The position numbers were made by a program, and so were the translations under genes. This document shows, in pieces, positions 42,191-51,883 of a DNA stretch of 64,000 bases. The stretch comes from Sebastes aleutianus (taxonomy: Eukaryota > Chordata > Actinopteri > Perciformes > Sebastidae): contig CAKAKS010000060.1 in assembly GCA_916700875.1 (NCBI GenBank), positions 2,323,334 through 2,387,333 of the forward strand, in the 5' to 3' direction. The notes below the pieces were generated by a model. It saw nothing but the letters and a program-made list of their open reading frames with translations. It was not told where the DNA came from and searched no databases. Positions within the stretch are counted from its first letter, which is position 1. Every line of letters begins with the position of its first letter.

Positions 42191-45100
42191 TCTCTCTCTG
42201 CAGCACTGTGCCATGTCAGGATGGCTCTGTGCCAGTGGCCCAGTGTCAGTCTACCCCTGCAGAGCAGAGAAACCTAATCTAGGTCACATGCAGCACTAGC
42301 AGTACGGCCCGGCCCGGCCCATATCTCGACGCTGTCGTTTAGTCAGGAGTTCAGCTTTGATTGTCAGCTTGTCTGGCTTTTCACAGACAGTTTTTTGTTT
42401 ATGTGATAAAATCTTGTTCTCCTTAAACCTGATCTAAAGTGTTACATTTTAGTTACCACAGGCAAATTGTGGGAATGGGTGAGAAAAAAAAATAAAGTCA
42501 GGTGTGGGAGGTTCGGCTTACGCTAGGAGAAGAGGCAGAAGTGGTGGGTGACAGTCAGCCGGTGTGGGGATTTGACCCGGCAACCTTCCACTCACCAGCT
42601 GCTCTAATCTTAAAGCTCCAGCTGTGATTGTGTTGAGCCACGAGGTTGTTGTCCTTGATTCTAGCTATAGATAACTGGGCTGCTGATGAACATGCAGGTA
42701 AGAATCCTCTGTATTTATACCACAACATTAAATCATGACCAGGGCTGGGTATGAAAACTGATTTTCCGATTCAAATCGATCATAATTGATTAATCAAATC
42801 CAGAGTTTAATATATGTCTTTTCCCGTGGATGCGTGAAGCTTTAACCCGGTTAGTGCCGCGTGGCCTGCCTTTGGGTTCTTATGGCCATGTGAGAGACTA
42901 GCGCACCTCAGTTGAATCGGAACATGCCGGGAGCTGCTCCACTGAAGGCACCGCCAAGCAGAAAGGCAGATGTGGGATTTAAAAACTATGAAGACAGAGA
43001 GGAACTGGACAAAAGCAAAGCCATATGTAAGATGTGCAAAAATGAGGCGCAATATTGTGGAAACACCACACATCTCCCAAGTAAACATTCTTATTTTTCA
43101 TAACGCACCAGGTTAGATGGTTCCTTGTACAATTCACAGCATTAGTTCTGAGAATCTCTTTCATATCTATCCAAATTGGTATAGTAACTGAAATAGCCCA
43201 AATCAAATCCAATCCCATTGAAATCAGTGGCGATACCCAGCCCTAATTATGACCAATGTATACTGTACTTTAAACATTTGTTTGTAATTATCACTTGAGA
43301 TCTTAGGAGTGTTTCATAATGATGATGACCACTTAAATTAGGCTCACTTAAAGAAAAAAAGTGTGACATTGTGGGAAATGTTCTTCACCTCAGGTTTAAC
43401 CAGTGTTACAATGAATCTGCCCGACTAAAAACTAAGAGTGTTTCCCCCATACTGCTGCATTATGAACATGTGTCAGTTTGCAGTACATGAACCAAATGCC
43501 ACATTTGACATGGGCTGCACTTACTGCGTACTTTAAATTCAAGCTGAAGTATCTGCAGTCTGCCAGCCAACATTTGTGCTTTTTAAATGCCCTGCAATTA
43601 AAGTAAGCTGATAAATATCTCTGAGCCCCCCATGGCTTATTAAGTACCATTTTCACCAGTTTTTAATCTTCTAAATGTCACAAAATGAAATAAACAGACT
43701 ACCTGAAGTCCTGCTCTTAAGAGTATAAAAAATAAATCTTATTTGATGTCAAACTTGGTTAAAGTCATGCGGCATCATGTCTTGTACATATTACAATACG
43801 AAGAGTGTTTATATCACTCACTGTCCTTTATGAAACACCCCTCAGATGTTAGATGATGTTGCGCTTGTCCTGATGTCACCACAAGTGAAATAAACCCCAA
43901 GCTTGATGAAAGATGATGATGATGCCGTTTGGTTGTATTCACATATTGTCGTTTCTGTTATTATTAGCTGCTGATGATCCCACTGATCATGTCGGTGCTC
44001 TACGTCTGGGCTCAGTTCAACAAAGACACGGTTGTGTCCTTCTGGTTCGGAACGAGATTCAAGGTACCGCATGTTTTATCACCAACAGCCGTTACTATTT
44101 CATCTAGTTAACAGTGAAAGGTTTCTCATATTTCACAGTAATATCAGAGCACATCAAAGTATGGACTGTCATCATGTGATCTTTATTCCACATGATATTT
44201 ACTACCTGAATGTGAGACTAATTCTAATAGTCATATTAATGATATTTCCTGTTGCTCTGTCCCAGGCACATTATCTACCGTGGGTCATCCTGGCCTTCAA
44301 CTTCATCATCGGAGGCTCGTAAGTCATTCTTTTGAATGAGTTGAATTGTTATATTTCAAACACACTGCACTATAAATGTAAATTCAGTGTCTTTGTTTCT
44401 GTATTCCCAAGTAGGGGATAGCCTGATAAGCCTGTTTAACACCGGCACTGTGTGATGTTACTGATTAATCTTCTTCTCTGCTGTTATTGTGCAGGTTTGT
44501 GAATGAACTGACAGGAAACCTGGTGGGTCACCTCTACTTCTTCCTCATGTTCAAATACCCCATGGACCTGGGAGGACGCGCCCTCCTCTCCACACCAGAC
44601 TTCTTGTAAGTTGTTTTTTTCCCCTCCAACCTGGGCTTTTTTTTTTTTTTTTTAGTTTTAACAATTTACTCACCAACTTTATGGCTGAAATTTCTTGTGG
44701 CTAATATTTGCAAAATGCAAGATAGATTTCGATGAGCTGGCAGCAAACCGTTAATGTTTATTTGTATATTTACTTACAAAAGAACGGTGAAACAGGAAAA
44801 TAAACAGTAGTAACAATCCACGTTTAGGGAGGAGTTAACAGTAAAACAGGAGGATCTACCTGTAGCCTCGGGCGGCTCCAATCACCTCTTCCGTCTCATT
44901 TGCTGCAGACTGTCCTCACGGCGCTCTGCTGAAAAGTCCGATCGTTTTGTGAAATGAGACAACCAGTAGTGACTACACTTTTTATGAAGGCTATGACACA
45001 AAGACTAGATTGTGACATCTGCTTATACCAGCATGCAGGAGAGAGAACGCTCTACATACATCATCACATTGTGAACTATGAAGTACATTAGTTGCTAATG

Positions 45101-47090
45101 AAAACACAAATATGGTGGAAAAACAATTGGAGTATTAATTTCTCTGTCTTGGATTGAGCATCAATACACAGAGGTCATGTGAGCCGCCTGGACCGTGTAG
45201 ACTGCGCTGACCGCAAAGAAGCAGGAAACACTAATGCCGAGCTAGCTAGCTAGGTAATTAATTAGCATGCTAATATAACCATAGACTGTATATAAAGATG
45301 GACGACGCATCTCCACTTCCTCCCACGTGACAGTCTGCGCAGAAGTGATCGGACGGCGGAGCCGCGGTATCGAGGTCACCCGCCTGAACAAATCGCGAGC
45401 CGAACGCGGCGGCCGCAGCTTGTCGGCGAGAAAGACTCACAGCTACCAATCAGGACGTCCCACCCCCTTTTTATAGCATCCAATAACTAATTAAAGCCAA
45501 AATGATCAGAAATATGAACACCTGAACATACATCAGCGTGATAAGGACTATCTTCAATGACAGAAACAAATTCATTTGCTTCGTACTTTGACTTTTTAGT
45601 TTGGCCCATGTCCCATAAACTAACATGGAGGAGGCGGGACTTATGACCTATACTGCAGCCAGCCACCGGGCGGCGATCCAGATGTTTTGGCTTCGCTTTT
45701 TGGGAGCTGTCATGTCATCCATCTTTATGTACAGTCTATTGGTGCCTTCAAATGAAACTCGTGAGCTCGTGTTTACATCATGGGAAGTCGTGGCGTTCAA
45801 GTGGTTAAGTCGTGAGAACACCGCTGCTAAGCAACGGCAATATCAACATTACTGTCGACGTCTAGAAGCCACAGAGGCTAACAACTTAGCAAGCTAGCAA
45901 GAGGGTAACATAATGCAGTAAATGCAAAGACATAATGACAGAGGAGAAAGAGGAGGCCGTTGGGAATATCAACATTTTCTGCAGACATGTTATAAAATTA
46001 CAAAGAAAAATTATATCCGACTAAAATTACAATATATTCATTTATTGTGTACCGAAAAATAAACTTCCGTGGCCTCCGCCATTTCCGACAACATCAACAA
46101 ACACGTCACAACTCGTGAACTCTGAGCTTTCAGAAACTTTCCACAAGAGGGGGGGGGGGGGCGTTCATATGGACTCTTCTCGTGAACACCGTAAACACAA
46201 CCACATTTGAAGGCAGCATACGGATAGAACCTGTTGAGAGCTAAAGTTACATACACAAGGCTCCTTTTAAAATGCAGTGCACAGGGCAACCAGATAAGTT
46301 CTCAGACTAAACATGGATAACAGGTCTAAACAGCTAAACCACTTGTTAAGATTATGAACTAAACTGTTGTAAAAGTTCATTAGATGTTGCAGAGCTTCTT
46401 TTTGGTTCAACTTGAACCATCTGTGTGCTTTTACAACGGTGATTTGCATTGACTTTTGGTTTCACTTCTAAATAAGTATTTTTAAATATTTGAGTAGAAC
46501 TGGATTAATCCCAAGAGAGGAAACTAGTTTAGTCATCCACACACAGTGACACATAACAAGAGACTCGAATCAGACCGTTCACAGCAGACAACCTATGAAA
46601 AACATACTGCTCCAACAAACTAGCAGATGTACCAAGAGGACAGGAAATGAGTTGATTTGTATGACTGCTTGTGTTTTACCAGTTGTACTGTATTTGTGAT
46701 ACAGCTGTGGGTACCCACCTTGCCATTTCTCCAGATCTCAGGATGAAACTACACACATTTCCTTTAATTACAAAACAAACAAACACTACTACTAAGGCTC
46801 GATCACCCAAATAGCAAAGTAGTATGAAATTCCTTGATTCCAAATGTTCCGATGTCATCCCGTTTAAAGATTTTTAACACCTTTGCCCATCTCTCCCTCC
46901 TCCTCTCTCCAGGTATCGGTTCTTCCCTAACAGGAGGGGAGGGGTGTCGGGCTTTGGAGTCCCTCCCAGCAGACCAGCTGCCCAGGAGCAGGGAGGAGCA
47001 GGAGGAGGAGGAGGAGGAGGAGGAGGAGGTGGAGGAATATTAAGAGGACGTCACCAGTGGGGCCAAGGCTTCCGCCTGGGGGATGAATGA
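38297..47090 (+). CDS. derl1: Derlin-1
   Basis: Eight coding exons: 38297-38449, 40892-41003, 41112-41176, 42671-42697, 43968-44063, 44266-44318, 44495-44605 and 46913-47090, giving 264 aa (human 251). Derlin-1 is a rhomboid-like, protease-dead multispanning ER membrane protein that forms part of the ERAD retrotranslocation channel with HRD1 and VIMP and recruits p97/VCP. Visible marks: N-terminus MSDLGDWFRSIP, the derlin WRP motif at 53-55, GFLYLVNLYFLYHYSSRLET, SFWFGTRFKA, IIGGSFVNELTGNLVGHLYF, and a C-terminal SHP-type p97-binding box WGQGFRLGDE (255-264). The cytosolic tail carries a run of about twelve glycines absent from human. Catalytic rhomboid Ser/His are absent, as expected. Poly(A) signal AATAAA at 47411-47416. 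Introns are rich in DNA transposons. Confidence 0.97.
39007..39532. mobile_element. hAT-like MITE in derl1 intron 1
   Basis: Starts TAGTGGTGGAAAGTTCTTAA and ends ACTTAAGTAAAGG then GAATACTTCTTCCATCACTG, imperfect inverted termini of a common fish MITE. The same right end is found, interrupted, at 53.5-54.2 kb. Confidence 0.7.
40115..40465. mobile_element. Old hAT-type MITE remnant in derl1 intron 1
   Basis: GACTGCAACTAAAAATATTG, then AATGAATTGATTAATCATTA and ATGAAATGTCAAAAACAAAG resemble the 26.3 and 48.0 kb copies. Degraded, with approximate borders. Confidence 0.45.
41247..41963. mobile_element. hAT-like element in derl1 intron 3
   Basis: Left end CTAGTGCTGTCAAAGTTAAC and right end TCGATTGACAGCCCTACA are inverted termini. 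GATAACGCATATTTG near the left end and GTGATTAATCACAATTAAAT near the right are characteristic of fish hAT MITEs. No transposase frame. Confidence 0.75.
42060..42200. repeat. (TC)n/(TCTG)n microsatellite
   Basis: TCTCTCTG-type repeats in derl1 intron 3. Confidence 0.95.
42671..42697 (+). CDS. derl1: 27-nt micro-exon 4 of derl1
   Basis: ATAACTGGGCTGCTGATGAA.CATGCAG encodes ITGLLMNMQ, matching ITGLAMDMQ of human Derlin-1. It is bounded by an upstream AG (CTATAG) and a downstream GTAAGA donor. It joins exon 3 (ending CIV, donor GTATCC at 41177) and exon 5 (LLMIPLIM) in phase 0. Skipping would keep the frame but remove nine residues of a membrane segment. Confidence 0.9.
42733..43245. mobile_element. 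hAT element remnant with a BED-finger fragment
   Basis: Inverted ends AGGGCTGGGTATGAAAACTG and CAGTGGCGATACCCAGCCCT. An internal frame (42912-43103, +) reads KAICKMCKNEAQYCGNTTHL, the Cys-x2-Cys half of a BED zinc finger of ZBED/hAT transposases, truncated soon after. Non-autonomous. It covers the start of intron 4 of derl1, 35 bp past the micro-exon. Confidence 0.75.
45278..45744. mobile_element. MITE with CCATAGACTGTATATAAAGA ends
   Basis: Left ACCATAGACTGTATATAAAG and right CTTTATGTACAGTCTATTGG are inverted repeats of about 25 bp. In derl1 intron 7. Non-coding. Confidence 0.75.
45741..46217. mobile_element. Second inverted-repeat element abutting the previous one
   Basis: Left GGTGCCTTCAAATGAAACTC and right ACACAACCACATTTGAAGGC are inverted ends, with internal inverted CTCGTGAGCTC / TCTCGTGAAC blocks and a run of about 14 G at 46149. 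Confidence 0.6.
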
Positions 47091-49921
47091 GCGGAGACGA
47101 GAGGAGAGAGAGCTACGCCCCCCCCTCCCCTCCCCTCCCCTCCCCTCCTCTCCCCTTTTCCTCCCAATAACATATGGCGTTGCAGTTGATGTTTCAGGTT
47201 AAAGTGCTTGCTTCTTCTCATTCTTCCGTTGACTTAAACTCACATTCATGTTTAAGTTTTAACGGATTCAACGGGATGAGATTTGATGAAGCTCGCATTT
47301 TAACCGAGACAGCTCCGCACAGCAGGACTCCGACTCTGCCCAGTTCACCAAGTACAGCCAGCTCTACTATTACTACTACTGCGGATGTGCCCATGTGAAG
47401 CACATATATGAATAAATAGATTTTTTTTTTAATCCCCTTTCCTTCTTCCTTTCTAACCTCTTCTTTGCCCCCCAACCCCACCCCACCCCCACCCTTCCTC
47501 CACACCCTGTCATCGGACTTTCAAGACGAGAGATGTTGCAGCTGCACACCAGCATGCTGTTGATTTTGACTCGTGTGTTCCTGTCCTCCCTCCCTCCCTC
47601 CCTCCTTCCTTTTCTCTCTCTCTCTCTGATGCCATATCAGATTACATTGTAATTACCACCACACTGGGAGGGTGCTCTCAGCAGAACATGGGCAGAGCTA
47701 TTTAGAGAGCACTGTTTCCAGGTCTGATTTTACATGGGTGTAAAATGTTTTTTTAAGACCTGATCTCCCTCCGTCTTAAGATCTGATCTGAACCGAAGAT
47801 AAGGTGAAGATGGGATTTTGCTCTTTTTGTAAATATAACAGTTGTTTATTGAAAGGATGAGCGAGTCTGAGAGTGTGATTATCGTCTATCCATGTTTCCT
47901 TAATGCAGATTTTCTTCTCTCGAGTCGGGAGAGCTCAGCCAATCATGTGCCAGTGTGGCTGGTTGAGAATCACTGTGACTATACATGTACAATATACAAT
48001 TAGGGCTGACACCAGTTATTATTTTTTCATTATCAATTAATCTGCCAATTAATTTTTTTGTCATGAATCAAACATTGTTCTATAAATGTCAGAAAATGGT
48101 GAAAATTCTTTTCTTGTTTGGTCCGACAACAGTCTCACTTTACTGTGACATGAAACAAAGAAAAGCTGAAAGTTCTCACAATTTAGAAGTCTGAACTAGA
48201 TAACGTTTGAATTTGTGCTTGAAAAAATACTGAAGATGATTATTATTCTGTCAACTAATTTATTGACTAATTGTTACAGCTTCATTCTCCACTTTATTGG
48301 CAGTAATGTTTTTTTTATTTATGCCAACGCAATGATGCAAATGTGCTCCAATTCTCAGTTTTGGTTGAATTTGTTAATTGCATTTGAACAAATTGCACAT
48401 AAAACTGGAACTATGCTCAGAAGATACACTACTACAAACCTACGCATAGAAGTGTGTTACGGGTAAACGTAGGTTGCAGAGAAGCTGACGCACACACCTC
48501 CTAAATTTCAAATATGCGTTGTGCGGACCTGCCCATCAAGCAAGTTGATTCAACTCCTACCGGGAGTCCAAAAGACAGCAAAACAAATGTAAATGTTCTA
48601 CACACAAGTATAGAATAAAAACTGCCACAGAAACATATCCGAGCGACCTCCGTTGTCCTACGTGCAGGAGGACTAGAATTTAAACACGTATAATGTTGTT
48701 GCACCAACACGTTTCCAATGGTCAAAATCAAGTCCTATTAGAAACTCTTGACCAACAAAATTGTGAGATGAAATAATTGGAGCTGCCTAAGCCTTTGATT
48801 AAAACAAATGCATCACTTCAAAACTCCTGTCAAGTTCAACCAAACCCAGATACTGTATAAAGTTGTAAGAAGTGACCGGTCAAACCAGTGTAGAGTCTAG
48901 AAAGAGGTGATTTTTCACACTTATTGAATGCTTCATTCTTCACTGGGCTTCTGTCTGTTAAACTTAACGAGCAATCTTCATCAGTCTCACTGAACCTTGT
49001 CCAAAACCAGGTTTTTTGATGCTTACAATTTTCACTGAAGGACCGAGACGGTTTTACAGTTGGTTGTGTATTTATTGAGTTACAGCAGACTTAAAGTAGA
49101 AAATGAAAAGCGGTTTTCCATTCTAGCCAACCAAATGTACACACAGTATCCCAGATACTTGTCTGAACATGAAACTAAAGCAGCAGCAGCGGCAGCAGCA
49201 ACAGACATTCAGCCAGCAAACAGCCATACACCTGCTGTTCAAACCAGGATTAAATGACAGTTCAACTCAACTCTTTTTTTTTTTTTGCTGCACAAATATT
49301 GCAAGCTTTTGCAATTTGACCCATAAATCACAGATATCCCTTTAAATCATTTTGGAAAATGAGTTTGTTAAAAATGAAAATAGTTTGAAGCACATGCAAA
49401 AGTTTCTGACGGCTTTGGCTGTTGTGATATGCCGAAGCTTTGTTGCAGTTCTTCAGAAAATCAGCGCAGGTCTGATCATAACTCATGAACCACCGTTTCA
49501 GGTGTTCTGGACCGACTGTACAGACATCAACTAAATCCAATCCAGCTTTGAACAGAAGGACCTTCCTCGAGCCAGAAAGACTAGCGAGAAGCCAAGGGGT
49601 GTGTGTTCACAGATCGCAGGAGCTTCAGTTGTTTTATCATGCGTGAAATGCTTTTTCACCAAAATGTTCATGGCAAGTTCAGTCAAGAATATTTCAAGTT
49701 TTTCAAACAAAGAAATGATAAACGGAAATCGTCGTCGCCATCTCATCTGTACCAGTTCTGAGGCAAACAGCGAATGTCAGATAAGAGCAGAAAAAGGCAG
49801 CACGGTGCGATCAAACAGACACTCCACTCTCTCCTCTCCATGTGATTAATCACTCCTATATCATGTTGTGTGTTCAGATTGCCCGAAACACTGTCACTCC
49901 TTCTTCCTGCCCCTCGAGCAC
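47091..49921. other. Convergent 3' region of derl1 and zhx2
   Basis: The derl1 3' UTR probably ends shortly after AATAAA at 47411. On the minus strand, TTTATT at 49071-49076 reads AATAAA and could end the zhx2 transcript. Between them lie a (CCCT)n tract near 47586 and a hAT MITE. No additional gene is seen. Confidence 0.5.
47999..48275. mobile_element. hAT-type MITE
   Basis: TTAGGGCTGACACCAGTTAT, then TTCATTATCAATTAATCTGC at the left and CTAATTTATTGACTAATTGT at the right: same family as the 26.3 kb copy. Confidence 0.65.
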
Positions 49922-49970
49922 TTATGAGTGGTTTCCACCTTCATCTGCGTAACTCGGAGTCAAGGTGACG
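49922..49970 (-). CDS. zhx2: Probable last coding exon of zhx2
   Basis: The minus strand has a pyrimidine tract and acceptor TTAACCTTTTCTCCTGCAG, then 49 nt in the phase left by exon 10 (ending AG before GTGGGT), encoding SVTLTPSYADEGGNHS and a stop. It is the only in-phase candidate I found. There is no clear homology to the human C-terminus. Confidence 0.45.
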
Positions 49971-51845
49971 CTGCAGGAGAAAAGGTTAAAGTTTCCCACC
50001 AGTTTGAGATGAAGTGGCCTAGCATGTAAATATCTATCACTACCACAGGGGATGTATGCAAGTGCCATCAAAGACTACTCATAATGAGTAGCACGCAGGT
50101 ATGATTTAAAAAAAAATTTAGGACAGATTTTCAGCGAATAACACACTATCATACAGTTTGATCTTTAAACAACAAAAAAAACATTCCAGGTTTCGGGGCA
50201 CAAGTTGTGACTTTTGTTTAAAAAATGTAACAAAACTTGCCCTCCCAGTAAAACTGTACAAACTGTTTTTTTGTAATACAGAAAAATATTTACAAGGGTG
50301 CTTCTTTAAAAAAAAAAAAAAAAAAAAAAGTGTAGTAGTAGTAAGAACAATGCATCAAGTCCAGCTTTGGCACTCCTCTTAATGTCAGCATCTGCACCAC
50401 ATGTCAGTCAGTGCTTTAACAGGGGAACTCCAAAGTCCCCGGCGCTTTGTGATGACATCACAGGCAGACAGATTACATCACTGGTTCCACATTCGGTCAT
50501 CTTGAGTCGTCGCACGATGGACGGTGACTCAGCAGTCGATGATTTACTCGACCTGGAACAGAATCGGACAGAAACAGAGACTGAACGTACATTTCATTGT
50601 TTTATTACCTCCACCAGGGAGGCTACGGCTTCGTCTGAAATCACATACTACACTAAGTACTACATACTCTGAAATCACATACTACAGTAAGTACTACATA
50701 CTCTGAAATCACATACTACAGTAAGTACTACGTACTCTGAAATCACATACTACAGTAAGTACTACATACTCTGAAATTACATACTACACTAAGTACTACA
50801 TACTCTGAAATCACATACTACACTAAGTACTACATACTCTGAAATCACATACTACAGTAAGTACTACGTACTCTGAAATCACATACTACACTAAGTACTA
50901 CATACTCTGAAATCACATACTACACTAAGTACTACATACTCTGAAATCACATACTACACTAAGTACTACATACTCTGAAATCACATACTACACTAAGTAC
51001 TACATACTCTGAAATCACATACTACACTAAGTACTACATACTCTGAAATCACATACTACACTAAGTACTACATACTACATACTCTGAAATCACATACTAC
51101 ACTAAGTACTACATACTCTGAAATCACATACTACAGTAAGTACTACATACTCACTAGATGTACTATCGTTCTACACACTGTTGTGTGAATAAACAGTAGT
51201 ATGTATCTTTTCGGACTCACTGAGCAGTAATTTACGTCGTCACTTCCTGAGTGCCGGTCAGAGACGTGTAACCATGGTAACGCGTGCCAACCTCAATGTG
51301 ACCAAAACGACGGCTTGTGAGAATCAAAGTCTGAATTAAGCAAAGTGAAATCTTATACTTGCACGTAAATTGAAGCGTTATTGGTGTTACAGAGCTGTCA
51401 GTCAACGTCTGTTATGAATGTTGACGCCACTACCGCATTGCATTGTGGGGTATTTATGCCGCCGTAGTGTCCAGCTGTAATATTTCACCGTAAATAGTAT
51501 GCACATAACGAACTATTGTTTCATACTAAGGTTTCGGACATACTAAAATATCTCACATACTGTTTTAGCGTGCTAAATAGCATGTTAGTGTGGAATTTTG
51601 GACGTAACCTTTATTTTCGTTTGGGTATGTTTGTCTACAGGATTACGGAAAAACTACTGGCTGAAACTTGGTGGAAGGGTGTAACCGGGGTTAAAGGAAG
51701 AAGCCATTACATTTAGGAGCTGATTGGCCTTAGCAGAGGTCTCAGAGTACCCTTGATGGTTTTGCATATCGGTGCAAATTATTATAAAAAGTACTAGATA
51801 TGTAACATTTGCACCCTTCGTTCTGCCTTCCTGTGACAATAACAC

Positions 51846-51883
<38 letters not shown>

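Noticed and set aside
43842..44322. Frames on both strands around derl1 exons 5-6
   Set aside because: They read derl1 exons out of frame or antisense.
46834..47043. Frame ending in a poly-Glu run
   Set aside because: The Derlin-1 frame through the same bases gives poly-Gly and the conserved C-terminus; the Glu frame is shifted.
50634..51152. Regular direct repeats resembling a CRISPR array
   Set aside because: Units are head-to-tail with no spacers and the sequence is eukaryotic; it is a minisatellite.
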